Counted from the stretch's first letter, positions 49,001 through 55,192 are shown. The stretch is 64,000 bases of DNA from Bugulina stolonifera (GCA_935421135.1 OW285187.1:25234429-25298428); one strand, 5' to 3'. Numbers and translations are program-made. Notes: generated by a model from the sequence alone, not told the origin.

Positions 49001-52000
49001 TATACACTACAGTACTACATGTAAGTGATATACACTACAGTACTACATGTAAGTGATATACACTACAGTACTACATGTAAGTGATATACACTACAGTACT
49101 ACATGTAAGTGATATACACTACAGTACTACATGTAAGTGATATACACTACAGTACTACATGTAAGTGATATACACTACAGTACTACATGTAAGTGATATA
49201 CACTACAGTACTACATGTAAGTGATATACACTACAGTACTACATGTAAGTGATATACACTACAGTACTACATGTAAGTGATATACACTACAGTACTACAT
49301 GTAAGTGATATACACTACAGTACTACATGTAAGTGATATACACTACAGTACTACATGTAAGTGATATACACTACAGTACTACATGTAAGTGATATACACT
49401 ACAGTACTACATGTAAGTGATATACACTACAGTACTACATGTAAGTGATATACACTACAGTACTACATGTAAGTGATATACACTACAGTACTACATGTAA
49501 GTGATATACACTATGATGCTTGATCCTGAGCTAGTACTGGTAATACAGAACTGTTAGTGAACCAACATGAAGTAATGTTGCTGTGAAAATTATAGCATAC
49601 AAGCCACTTAGACCAATGCACAACAGGGGAATAAGGCCACTGAATCAGAAGATATTGGCTTCATTGAGAGAGGAAAGGTTGAAGGAAGTGAAAATGTATG
49701 CGGTGCTTAGAGAGGTATGTACACGCCCACATGCATGATATACAGGTCTGGAACAACCGAGGGGAGACAAGGTGGGCTTTTGCCTCCCCATAAATCTACT
49801 CCACAAATATTTTAACACTAAATTTCAATATTGAGTTTGTCAGACATTCTGTAGTAACCAGGGCTATGGACTAAGAGTAGACTGTGTACCTGTATATTTT
49901 AAGTAATATTTTAGAGGAAGTTAACAAGCAACATTATATTAGCACCACTCTAGGCACCGTAGCCTGGGGCTCATTGCCCCTCAACAGAATATAGATGTTT
50001 GAGATGGATACAATATTTTATACATTATACATACATGTAGCTCTAATTTAAAATCATTGGAGTAAGTAAAAATTACTCTCCTTGCATTACTCTTGCAGTT
50101 CCATCCATCAAATGGGAAATGGTGCAGACGCAGTAACACATCTACATCAATATAAATTGATATCTCCATCGTAGATGGATGTTTATGTATTAGATAATTT
50201 CAGATAAACAATCCACATGGTGTAATCCATCATCCTGAATGCAGTATTGTTATTAATACATTTATTTAGGTGCTGCTCTATACTCTATTTCTAACCATAC
50301 TGGCCACCATAAGTTCTGATAATTCACACAAACACTCGTATCTATTCAAGAAACACATGGAGGACGTGTTTGTTAGGGAAGGTGATCGTTTCTTTCAGGA
50401 TTTCACAAGAGTAAGTTCAGTATAGCTTGTGACCAGTGTAGTTGGGATACTAACTTATTGCAATAAAGACACTTAGTCTGAGGATTGCGGCACTGATGGA
50501 ACTAATTTATAACAAATTTGTACACATGCTTTTATATGTCTATGTCTACTTAACTTCACACAGATCCGCAATGTTAGCAACTTTTGGTACTGGACAAGGG
50601 AGACTCTGATACCTGGACTCAGGGCAGCACCGTGGTATAACGGTCAGCCGCCAGTCAATCTCAGAGGGTTCCTGAAGGACGCGACGTCTAGAATTATGGG
50701 ATACGCTATTATCAGGCAGCTGAGAATGCCACCCAGTAAGTGAGCTGGTCATTTAGTAAATGAACTTGCTGTCCAGTCTAGGATCCTATTGTTTAGTAGT
50801 AGACTTTTGTCAGGTTGAAGAAGCCAGTTGGGAACTGTGTTTGGTAAAAGTACAATAGTATTGAAAGCCTTAGCTCAACTCAGATTCTTCAACTGTACTT
50901 TTATAAAACATACTGTTTCAATTTGAATTAGCTTTTACATAGCATCCATTGGCCTCTGTCTATTCGTTGGCACATAAACATTTGGTATACTACAGGTACA
51001 TGTAGTTACTAGCCAATATATAAAGAAGATAACAACCTTCAGATTTTACTCTTGGACCATAAAATGTAATGCTATAATATTGGAAATCTCCGTTTTAAAA
51101 GTCAGAGCTGATAACTCCTGATACGTGAAACCATTTTCATCAAGAGGAATGCACATCATCTGAACTGCATTTCTACAAACCAGCAGCCATGTTGCTTAAA
51201 TAATGATGCTTACATCAATTAAAAGTATGAAAATGGCGAATGTGCGACTGTTCGAAAAAGACAGTTCGAAACAGGACATTTCAAAAGTGGACAGTTCAAC
51301 ACCAGACAGTTCGAAATGCCTAACCCCAAACTCCAACCACCAGATTTCAACTAATTTTATTTTTTTATATTGTTTTTTATTTACTTAATTAAATTAATAA
51401 ATTAAAACTAATTATCTGTAAGTTGTGTTCTTCTAAATGTAATCTACACAGTTTCGAACTGTCCAGTTGTGAGACGTCCTGTTTCGAACTGTCTTTTTGA
51501 AATGTCCCTTTACCGAAAATGGCAAGTCTTAATTTATTACAATGTACATAATATACATGTACTGTGTGATCAGTAATATGCTATGCCCATGTATTTCAGA
51601 CACATGTGGAATTTCAGAGAAATTAGTTAACATCGTCAGTAAATGCATAGGTAAGTACAAACTCCAGGATGAAGAGAAGAGTGACTTTGGTCCTGGATGG
51701 ACGCCTAACAGAGTGAATGCTGCCAACTACTCGGAGTTCCTCTACAGAACAGCCAATGAGCTTGATGGCTTTCCATTTCTAGGTGAAGGTCATTTAACTA
51801 TTGCATCACTTTAGTTTATACTCTGTGAAATGTTCATCTCTATTTAGTAGGTAGGCTTTGTGGAGTTAAGCAATCAGTCTCATGGCCATACCATGACCTC
51901 TAGGTAAGTCTTGTGTTTCAGGAGAGATAAGTTTATATAATGGTGGTGGTTATGTGTTCGAGTTGAGAGGAACTCCACAATCGTTGATTGAAAAAGCTAA

Positions 52001-54952
52001 AGAACTGGAGAAGAAGACGTGGATCGACAGAAATACCAGGGCTATATTTATTGAGTTCACAGTCTACAACGTCGGGACTAATCTATTCTCCATCAACACT
52101 TTATTGTTGGAAATGCCGGACTCTGGGAGTTTTAATCCAAGATGGAGGTTTGTTTGTTTATTTATAATCATTTAACTAGTCTACAAGAGTGTAATTGTAA
52201 CTCACTGTCTTGGAACTACATGTGTGATAGCCATACGAATGTTGGTCAGCGGTCAAATCCTTAAACTATTGTGCTGTGATTATAATGGAAGTATAATCTC
52301 TACAGTACAACATACTTGATACTTATAAATATTTACATTGTGTATGATGTACTTGCAGATTCAACCCAATGAGGCTGCTGCACTATGTGGGACCACAGGC
52401 TGTGTTTCAAATTTGCTGCCACATTATATTTGCTCTGTTTATCATTGGATTTGTTGTAACAGAAAGTAGATACATCAAGAGAGCTGGAAAGGCATATTTT
52501 AAGGAGTATTGGAACGTCCATGAGTGGGGTAAAAATGTGATTAAAACTCTTACACTTACTGCATCACTTTGAACAGGAGAGGTGAAAATATTGCAACTTT
52601 ACCTAAAATGTGTCCTACAGTTAAGGTGAAGACTTAGGCATTAACATTCACTAAATACATGATAAGAAACTTTGCATATGTTATTATGTTGCAACTACAT
52701 TGGGAATTGGGAATCTTCAAAAAATAAGAGTTGTCTTCTCTTCATTTTGTAGGTTGTTTGCTCTTACTCCAAACCTCAACATATAGACGTTTCTTATCAC
52801 GCATATTTAGTAACTGTTAATACCTAAATGACTGCATTATGCTCTTCTTCGTCATTATCCCATTATTGGTAGCTGTTCTACTACCAGTAATACTGATTCG
52901 GTACGATGCTGAGTTTAACCTTTTTCTGAGTATGAAACAAGTTCAACAATGACAAAGAGAGGACAACTCTACAATCCTCAAATTTGCGCTAATATATAAA
53001 CATGCAAGCAAATGTTGTGGCACGCCTATTGTATGTCTTTTGGACAGAAAACATATTAGAGATTACAGCCCCAACCCAACTACATGTTTTTGTTGCGATC
53101 ACTTGATCAGTGAATATTCCAAGGTTTTGGATGAATATATAATATGCGCACTTTTAGTCCTCTACCACTGAATAATGATTTGATACATAGTGAGGTAGTA
53201 CAACTTTAGATGTGCTATACTACTTGCAGTAATCATCATATTGGCACTACTGGGGGTGGTACTGTATATAGTGCAGTATGTCCAGGTTGCTAAGCTGACC
53301 AACAGATTCAAGGAAACTAAAGGGAATACCTACATGAAGTTTGACTATGTGGCTGCGCAGTGTGAGCTGTATGGGCAAGTCGTTGGATTGCTGGTATTCT
53401 TCACCATCATTAAACTGATCAAGATGTTCAGGTTCAACAAGAAGATGTCATTGCTATCCGAAACGCTGATGCATTGCGGCAGGAAGTTGGCCATCTTCTC
53501 TATTATCTTTATGATTGTGTTCTTCTCCTTTGTGCAATTCTTCCACATCATCTTGATGGCCGACATGCTAAGCTTCGTGACTTTCATCAGATCATGGGAG
53601 ACATGCTTTGGAATGATGCTCGGAAGGTTCGACTTTCAGAAGATGACTCGGAGTAATCCGCTCTCTCCCATATTTTTCATACTTTTTATGGTGGTCAACA
53701 TGTTCATTCTGTTGAACATGTTGCTCTCTATTGTAATTGAAAGCTTCTCTGCCATAAAGAATGATGCTACGAAACAGACCAACGAGTATGAGATAGTCAA
53801 CTACATGCTGGGCAGATTTAAATCCTGGACAGGTAGGTCTAAACTAATCTGTATTTCCATGTGGTAGGGTAAACTGTTAAATAGTTAGGTTCGTATCAAT
53901 ATAGAATTCTTGGATGCATCTTCACTCACCGAAGTTCATGAAGATAAGGTTGTAGTTCTTTATCTAAGCTTTCTCACCTTTCAACCGGAACTCCTCTTCT
54001 ATATCCAGCCAATCGGTAATATCGTATAGCCTCTTCCCAGACGCGTAGAATAGCCGTAATGACTATAATATAACACATACAATTTCATTTAATATAGGAA
54101 AATCTATTGTTTCTACAAAAACGCCATGGTTTGTGGACATATAAGCACTCTGAAGCTCTTAAAATCAAAATATTTTCCAGGTTTAAATTCAGTTCATGGA
54201 ACTATCGAACCTCCAGAATTTATTAATTCGATTTCCTCACCATAATATGACAACAAAGGCAAATAATGTTGTTATTCAGGTTTAGCCAAGTCCACAGACA
54301 ATTTTACACTGAACCCTGGGGAGCTCATGTCTGAGGAATCTGACAGTGAAGAGCTGAGTGACCAGGCTGGTCAGTTCTCCACAAGAGTGGACGTGTTACT
54401 GAGTAGCCTCAAGAAGTGCTATGCAGAAAGTACGTATGAAATGCAGTCAAAGGTTGAATGAACCCTTTTGACTAGAAAGGTGTTAGGTTGAGCCCATCTC
54501 ATTCAGGTCTTTCCTACCAAATACTAACAGCAAAAGTTCTTTGCCAACATGTTAGTCTTTGGTGAACCAATATGAACAGCATGTCGTTTAATGCAAATGG
54601 TGTCTTAGTAGTCACTTCATAGGAAGTTCAGTCATTGGTAAAGGAGGACTGAGAATAGGCTGCACTATTATGTCTAATTGTATGTAAATTTTCTTTTTAT
54701 AAATAAAGTGCACAGGACATGACAAGTTGTTATTGATAGTAAGAGTAGGCAACTCTTCTCACACTCACTGAATGATGTGGTTATATTATAATGTGTTGAC
54801 AAAAAACATATAGAGAAAAACTGTTAAATGCCTTTTATTTGTTCATTACAGGTCACATGGTATCTGATGTTGAAAGCATACTGTATGAACAACTAGTCGG
54901 CAGGGCTAGGGGAAAGTTGCAGAGTGCCAGGCAGCCAATGGAGCCATATTGA
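15296..54952 (+). CDS. PKD1-like: Polycystin-1-like receptor-channel protein, 56 coding exons, about 3,537 residues
   Basis: The exons assembled by hand total 10,614 nt with consistent phases. The order is: signal peptide, WSC (about 22-115), PKD-type Ig-like repeats (about 120-1270), REJ (about 1270-2170), second WSC (about 2258-2353), GPS (cleavage at HL^T, 2451/2452), first membrane helix (about 2473-2496), PLAT, five more membrane segments, TOP/polycystin domain (about 3004-3200), five channel segments and a C-tail. Polycystin-1 proteins are large receptors that self-cleave at GPS and pair with polycystin-2-type channels. Leucine-rich repeats, C-type lectin and LDL-A modules of vertebrate PKD1 were not seen. 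Transposons occupy introns 2, 16, 21, 31, 50 and 53. Segment entries below give all exon coordinates. The main uncertainties are the acceptor of exon 35 and any missed small exon in the degenerate PKD region. Confidence 0.9.
16535..17103 (-). mobile_element. Solo LTR (569 bp) in polycystin intron 2
   Basis: It begins TGTAATGG and ends CCATTACA, and matches the 664-bp LTRs of the element at 35326-40464 over nearly its whole length. It lacks an internal stretch of about 105 bp that those LTRs carry after GTCTGACCTT, and has several small indels. Both flanks read ATAT (16531-16534 and 17104-17107), a 4-bp target-site duplication. It is therefore a recombined single LTR, older than or a different subtype from the full element. 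Orientation is given from the full element's coding strand. Confidence 0.9.
17300..20330 (+). CDS. Polycystin-1-like exons 3-8: first degenerate PKD-type repeats and a Cys-rich insert
   Basis: Exons 17300-17521, 17966-18143, 18669-18832, 19155-19373, 19772-19945, 20226-20330. Beta-sandwich repeats are recognisable by LFVPGQHIIRGRVTDSQSN-type strands but lack the WDFGDGS signature. Exon 6 carries a cysteine-rich stretch (Cys 9-10 within about 55 residues, including CADYCYWTNSC and GECCNSSS) that I could not assign to a named domain. Introns 3, 4, 6 and 8 (400-660 nt) are AT-rich with nothing recognised; intron 8 has a short repeated GTGTGAGCAAG/CTTTAATATAT motif near 20470-20530. Confidence 0.75.
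20995..27444 (+). CDS. Polycystin-1-like exons 9-20: PKD repeats
   Basis: Exons 20995-21169, 21488-21604, 21744-22248, 22527-22695, 22966-23163, 23557-23683, 24370-24546, 25036-25256, 25623-25776, 26071-26171, 26583-26848, 27233-27444. Clear PKD signatures are IDWGDGS (exon 11) with NHVYVTGGDYKVTV, WNFGDGS (exon 14), VDYGDGH (exon 16), and VDFGDGS (exon 19) with LNHTYIEQGAYDLSL (exon 20). Others in between are degenerate. PKD repeats are Ig-like extracellular folds that act as force-bearing spacers. Exon 20 ends in RDCHQPELF, the start of REJ. Introns 14 (23684-24369) and 15 (24547-25035) hold no gene; intron 14 has the hairpin listed separately. Confidence 0.85.
24110..24150. repeat. Perfect 16-bp hairpin in polycystin intron 14
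   Basis: AATAAGACGAGACGCA (24110-24125) and its exact reverse complement (24135-24150) are separated by a 9-nt AT loop. It could be the two fused ends of a deleted transposon or a fold-back element. It is not followed by a poly-U tract on either strand and is not a gene terminator here. Confidence 0.75.
25325..25556 (-). mobile_element. tRNA-like SINE candidate in polycystin intron 16
   Basis: On the minus strand there is a perfect pol III box A, TGGCTGAGTGG (25537-25547), and a perfect box B, GGTTCGAGTCC (25469-25479). The spacing is enlarged, as in class II (Leu/Ser) tRNAs. A T-arm GTGGG/CCCGC can form but the acceptor stem pairs only partly, so it is not an intact tRNA. The non-tRNA body extends to about 25325. 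No poly(A) tail or target-site duplication was confirmed. Confidence 0.55.
27931..35036 (+). CDS. Polycystin-1-like exons 21-31: REJ (receptor for egg jelly) region
   Basis: Exons 27931-28049, 28766-29049, 29311-29437, 29935-30082, 30593-30767, 31053-31240, 31904-32176, 33030-33196, 33732-33897, 34262-34425, 34785-35036. REJ landmarks appear in the usual order: TTAQLVLPPMFLDYGLYEL, RMVYGGLSAVKRG with DPDLP, EFVVMVTSSDYR, the AQCLISNCRFPRYHWTVW segment, and VNDPPYGGSC with CKNWLDDHG. The REJ region of polycystin-1 is a large extracellular module upstream of the autocleavage domain. Intron 27 (32177-33029) is AT-rich with a small GTTGTC/GACAAC fold-back at about 32221-32265 and nothing else recognised. 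Confidence 0.87.
28473..28680 (-). mobile_element. tRNA-like SINE candidate in polycystin intron 21
   Basis: On the minus strand a box B-like GGTTCAAACCCC (about 28482-28492) lies downstream of a box A-like GAGCTGGTGTAGTGGGTAGC (about 28541-28560). The gap between them is longer than a normal tRNA allows. The body runs to a (TA)n microsatellite at about 28686-28703. Confidence 0.5.
29680..29767. repeat. Fold-back element with AGAAGTTG/CAACTTCT ends, polycystin intron 23
   Basis: TTAGAAGTTG on the left is matched by CAACTTCTAA on the right over about 86 bp. The arms are rich in CTCTCT/GAGAG. It belongs to a group of GTTGTC/GACAAC fold-backs found several times in this window. Confidence 0.6.
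30175..30216. repeat. Perfect 15-bp hairpin TGTGGAGTTGTCATG in polycystin intron 24
   Basis: The left arm is 30175-30189, the right arm 30202-30216 and the loop 12 nt. It shares the GAGTTGTC core with the fold-back elements at 29680, 44178 and 52728. Confidence 0.75.
35326..35989 (-). repeat. 3' LTR of the retrotransposon
   Basis: 664 bp. On the minus strand it contains a TATA box (TATATAAA, complement of 35645-35652) and, about 47 nt further on, a poly(A) signal AATAAA (complement of 35593-35598). This is compatible with a U3-R-U5 arrangement. Confidence 0.9.
35990..36001 (-). other. Polypurine tract of the retrotransposon
   Basis: GTGAGGGGGCAG on the minus strand directly abuts the 3' LTR. 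The stop of the second ORF (TAG, 36003-36005) ends immediately before it. Confidence 0.75.
36003..37230 (-). CDS. Second retrotransposon ORF with C2H2-like zinc-finger motifs, Pro/Ser-rich, function unknown
   Basis: The open frame runs from the stop at 36003 back to a run of ten G (C on the coding strand) at 37221-37230. There is no ATG near its 5' end, so the listed start is only the limit of the frame. Within it are CAKCGFSGTLKRLNIHIWQH (C-x2-C-x11-H-x3-H) and a second Cys/His cluster (YCRCG...ALGHHF...C). A long Pro/Ser/Thr-rich stretch and an acidic/leucine-rich end (QYLEHPQQLQLIQADL) follow. It occupies the place where pol would be. It may be a nucleic-acid-binding structural protein, but I recognise no family. 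Confidence 0.55.
37231..37752 (-). pseudogene. Interrupted coding stretch between the two retrotransposon ORFs
   Basis: Downstream of the gag stop the same frame stays open (PEALPTIEQIAHPSAS onward) to a TAA at about 37456-37458. It then remains open again to the poly-C run at 37221-37230, after which the coding frame is the one of the zinc-finger-like ORF. So two ochre stops and one homopolymer frame change separate gag from the second ORF. This is either decay, sequencing error in the homopolymer, or recoding. I see no protease motif (D-T/S-G) here. Confidence 0.45.
37753..39465 (-). CDS. gag: Gag-like protein of the LTR retrotransposon, 570 residues
   Basis: The N-terminal 200 residues have the helical retrotransposon-gag pattern: YDGQEDVELFIEDFTAMAE, then W-N-D, LRAALHGPAQE, SVEEIFSRLRGQYG and LSTLEQLAHTSLKEH. 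This is the capsid-forming region of Ty3/gypsy-type elements. After it comes a Pro/Thr/Glu-rich section with three 33-residue repeats (PVPVDEHIPTEA... GRPQRP). No CCHC zinc knuckle was found. The intact 570-codon frame suggests recent function or young age. The family assignment rests on pattern recognition only. Confidence 0.7.
   Translation of the reverse strand: MDRIRNLLQQVMYHMEQDPDTLSYDGQEDVELFIEDFTAMAERCNWNDRARLIRLRAALHGPAQECGRPRSVEEIFSRLRGQYGLSAREARWKLSTLEQLAHTSLKEHAALIRRLMAIAFEGAPPASLDEWTLEKFCLTVHNHGLRWYYTWLQPDDMEEAVETGTAFLQNHDRRTNPHKQQEELPADLLRKALQTLLQRCQETEDGPTVTPEPVSVDVPIPTETDRDTKPEEGGPNHNGRPQRPTDTSELVPVDEHIPTEAEPGEGGPNHNGRPQRPTDTSEPVPVDEHIPTEAKPGEGGPDHNGRPQRPTDTSEPVLVEEPIPTRPKDKSSRSKRKTPRVASQTHVRPTVSPTPVTVDEPIPTRPKPGKKRLHPKPDTTEVIKDHPPRLKGRLNSPTKSDQTSQGNPDTSSTQKDQQDLATPRPDTSQQLIPNQTQYTPTDDLSCVELPNTTVQVRGLRIDTGQPVLDQTEELPLNLSKDVQVSIARPGPEDAKYRVADLQDIFPATEIQSILPAVHIQRAKCSFTEFSIAEQVQPKIQIAELSKSHEADEKQSKANIAAFPRLLDESN
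38532..38860 (-). repeat. 99-bp in-frame tandem repeat inside gag
   Basis: CCGTCGGCCTCTGTGGACGA recurs at about 38532, 38631 and 38730 with an exact 99-bp period (33 codons). The frame is kept, and a diverged fourth partial unit lies at each end. Confidence 0.85.
39780..39799 (-). other. Primer binding site complementary to a tRNA-Leu 3' end
   Basis: The plus strand reads GAATCCCACTGCTGCCACCA, which looks exactly like the 3' end of a leucine tRNA (T-arm half, acceptor, discriminator A, CCA). The element's coding strand is thus its complement, one base after the 5' LTR. This fixes the direction of the element. Confidence 0.85.
39801..40464 (-). repeat. 5' LTR of the retrotransposon
   Basis: 664 bp, with about 13 differences from the other LTR. 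The TATA box is the complement of 40120-40127 and AATAAA the complement of 40069-40074. It is flanked on its outer side by ATAT. Confidence 0.9.
40696..42749 (+). CDS. Polycystin-1-like exons 32-35: region between REJ and second WSC
   Basis: Exons 40696-40872, 41356-41622, 41948-42115 and 42497-42749 (or 42407-42749). The part spanning exons 31-34 is predicted helical (TERMVEQMLERTADSTQEELIQ, SVEKITKAVL) as in polycystin-1 between REJ and GPS. Exon 35 reads as beta strands (VNISLVVEFTN, DYLLVFVRYDKKP). Two acceptors work for exon 35, TTTATGCAG at 42406 and TATAATTTTCAG at 42496. Both keep phase and differ by 30 residues. I prefer the second. Confidence 0.75.
42184..42339. repeat. 14-bp tandem repeat, 11 copies, in polycystin intron 34
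   Basis: The unit is GTTACGTGCGGTGA. Each copy contains GGTGAGT, a near-ideal splice donor, starting about 70 bp after the real donor of exon 34 (42116). Diverged half-copies precede it from about 42154. Confidence 0.92.
43222..44012 (+). CDS. Polycystin-1-like exons 36-37: second WSC domain
   Basis: Exons 43222-43353 and 43848-44012. A complete 8-cysteine WSC domain runs from MGCYRDGTPSAIQGARVF through CLEICSAHG, FRFAGLQPEDECHCGNEL and CDIPC to SCGGKERNSVYSTG. It sits between the REJ region and the GPS, a position I do not know from vertebrate polycystins. The two-exon split matches that of the first WSC. Confidence 0.88.
44178..44226. repeat. Palindromic fold-back ATTAGAAGTTGTC in polycystin intron 37
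   Basis: ATTAGAAGTTGTCTTTTCTTT is followed, after a few bases, by its imperfect reverse complement AGAGAAAGGACAATTCCTAAT. It shares the family core with 29680-29767. Confidence 0.6.
44412..45191 (+). CDS. Polycystin-1-like exons 38-39: GAIN/GPS autocleavage region
   Basis: Exons 44412-44650 and 45029-45191. The GPS cysteine pattern is present (GCYFYDE, GCT, ECFCNHLTTFASGF). The HLT tripeptide marks the expected self-cleavage between Leu2451 and Thr2452. The domain ends just before the first membrane helix (NPVIYITLGIIT). Intact catalytic residues suggest that cleavage takes place. Confidence 0.88.
45192..45345 (+). repeat. Tandem repeat (38-43 bp, 4 copies) beginning exactly at the donor of polycystin exon 39
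   Basis: GTTAGCAATGT occurs at 45192 (the real donor), 45230, 45273 and 45314. The three later copies are preceded by GCTTGCAG, so each has CAG|GTTAGC. Reading through gives a stop at once (GGT TAG). Confidence 0.85.
45595..46244 (+). CDS. Polycystin-1-like exons 40-41: end of first membrane helix and PLAT/LH2 domain
   Basis: Exons 45595-45755 and 45963-46244. The first helix ends LYTILAVWARRADRKD. PLAT then follows on the cytoplasmic side: YEVRVTTGSRNGAGTKSNVYLVVCG is split over the junction, and then come LKRGQTDSFLMAVPCPLG, IRVWHDNSG and SGSWFLNYIVLMDLQT. PLAT binds lipids and protein partners in polycystin-1 and lipoxygenases. Confidence 0.92.
46452..50410 (+). CDS. Polycystin-1-like exons 42-49: membrane segments 2-6
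   Basis: Exons 46452-46559, 46761-46925, 47283-47444, 47775-47896, 48023-48179, 48614-48740, 49596-49714, 50270-50410. Hydrophobic helices are seen in exon 43 (VSCCLLLLMLSMVTSAMFY), 44 (NLIVFAVSVLVIQLF), 46 (IAWLLLWMAVVTCAVFVFLY and the segment from WLTSMVISFLSSVLV), 47 (VVIMAIVFALL) and 49 (VLLYTLFLTILATIS). A basic RRSRLRRKRR loop follows helix 3, and an acidic DDEQLDDEEELQLE stretch is in exon 47. Intron 46 (48180-48613) and intron 48 (49715-50269) hold nothing recognised apart from a G-rich GGGGAGACAAGGTGGGC repeat near 49757 that resembles one near 29536. Confidence 0.88.
46914..46995 (+). repeat. Two-copy 41-bp duplication across the donor of polycystin exon 43
   Basis: AGTGCTCAAGAG|GTAATCTGTAGCAGTCTTC (46914 on) recurs at 46955 as AGTGCTCAAGGGGTAATC and the same tail. 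It copies the exon's last 12 nt and the splice donor. Confidence 0.85.
48741..49513 (+). repeat. 28-bp minisatellite, about 27.5 copies, starting exactly at the donor of polycystin exon 47
   Basis: The unit is GTAAGTGATATACACTACAG plus TACTACAT. The exon ends CTACAGTACCCCAT|GTAAGTG, so the exon tail is a diverged unit and every later unit repeats CAT|GTAAGT, a consensus donor. Copies are nearly identical, a sign of recent expansion. Read-through would hit TGA three codons in (TGT AAG TGA). Confidence 0.95.
50564..52147 (+). CDS. Polycystin-1-like exons 50-52: extracellular TOP/polycystin domain
   Basis: Exons 50564-50735, 51600-51782, 51922-52147. Family landmarks are NFWYWTRETLIPGL, RIMGYAIIRQLRM, a cysteine pair (TCGI ... 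KCIG), GGGYVFELRGTPQSL and KTWIDRNTRAIFIEFTVYN, then NLFSINTLLLEMP. This domain mediates polycystin channel assembly between the sixth and seventh helices. Intron 50 carries a MITE, listed separately. Confidence 0.92.
51230..51523. mobile_element. hAT-like MITE (about 278 bp) in polycystin intron 50
   Basis: An 8-bp direct repeat AAAATGGC (51230-51237 and 51516-51523) flanks ends that are inverted over about 60 bp, sharing AAAAAGACAGTTCGAAACAG, then GGAC and TGGACAGTTC. An 8-bp target-site duplication is typical of hAT elements. There is no transposase. Its ends match the element at 11085-11211. Confidence 0.7.
52359..53832 (+). CDS. Polycystin-1-like exons 53-54: channel region, membrane segments 7-11
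   Basis: Exons 52359-52528 and 53230-53832. Helices: VFQICCHIIFALFIIGFVV (7), IIILALLGVVLYIVQYV (8), LYGQVVGLLVFFTIIKLIKM (9), KLAIFSIIFMIVFFSFVQFF (10) and ILFMVVNMFILLNMLLSIVI (11). The pore-loop position reads SWETCFGMMLGRFDFQKM between helices 10 and 11. This follows the polycystin pattern, but I cannot judge whether it conducts. Exon 54 is by far the longest of the gene (603 nt). Confidence 0.92.
52728..52970. mobile_element. MITE with GAGTTGTC ends (about 242 bp) in polycystin intron 53
   Basis: The left end is GAGTTGTCTTCTCTTCATTTTGT and the right end, on the other strand, is GAGTTGTCCTCTCTTTGTCATTGT. There is no ORF. The same terminal motif occurs in the shorter fold-backs at 29680, 30175 and 44178, so this may be the longer parent form. 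Confidence 0.6.
54280..54952 (+). CDS. Polycystin-1-like exons 55-56: cytoplasmic C-tail
   Basis: Exons 54280-54429 and 54852-54952. An acidic Ser/Glu stretch (LMSEESDSEELSDQ) is followed by a potential amphipathic helix (STRVDVLLSSLKKCYAE, VSDVESILYEQLVGRARGK) and the end QSARQPMEPY. Polycystin-1 tails often have a coiled coil here for channel pairing; this one is short. The stop is TGA at 54950-54952. Confidence 0.82.
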
Positions 54953-55044
54953 TAGAGGGGCCTTTATATAGTGGAAGCCATATTGATGGAGTGGACTTTA
55001 TATAGTGGAAGTCTTATTGATAGAGGGGACTTTATACAGTGGAA
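54943..55044 (+). repeat. 34-bp tandem repeat, 3 copies, overlapping the polycystin stop codon
   Basis: CCATATTGATAGAGGGGCC and the following TTTATATAGTGGAAG recur at a 34-bp period (about 54944, 54978, 55012). The first copy includes the last codons and the TGA stop. Confidence 0.88.
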
Positions 55045-55151
55045 TCTCAATGTTGTCTAATATGTAGTCACCGTGAATATTTTGTTTCACTGACAAATTT
55101 TGTTTCACTGACAAATTTTGTTTCAAACACAAAATGCTCAGTTTTAGCCAG

Positions 55152-55161
55152 TTTATTTATT
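55152..55161 (-). terminator. Candidate poly(A) signals of the ADH gene (minus strand)
   Basis: TTTATTTATT on the plus strand gives overlapping AATAAA motifs on the minus strand, about 230 nt after the ADH stop. Another AATAAA overlaps the ADH stop codon itself (GAATAAATAG). If these are used, the ADH and polycystin 3' UTRs overlap by some tens of bases. Confidence 0.4.
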
Positions 55162-55186
55162 TATTATAATTGTTCCCTTCACCGAG

Positions 55187-55192
55187 AATAAA
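55187..55192 (+). terminator. Candidate poly(A) signal of the polycystin gene
   Basis: GAATAAAAAAA lies about 235 nt after the stop codon. It is 200 bp short of the convergent ADH stop. Confidence 0.45.

Noticed and set aside
45192..49513. CRISPR array (regular short repeats)
   Set aside because: The units are contiguous tandem copies without unique spacers and lie in animal introns; they are minisatellites.
52428..52572. Polycystin exon 53 extended to an in-frame end at 52572
   Set aside because: The extension after GAGTGGG|GTAAAA has no family similarity; splicing to 53230 restores helix 8 in frame.
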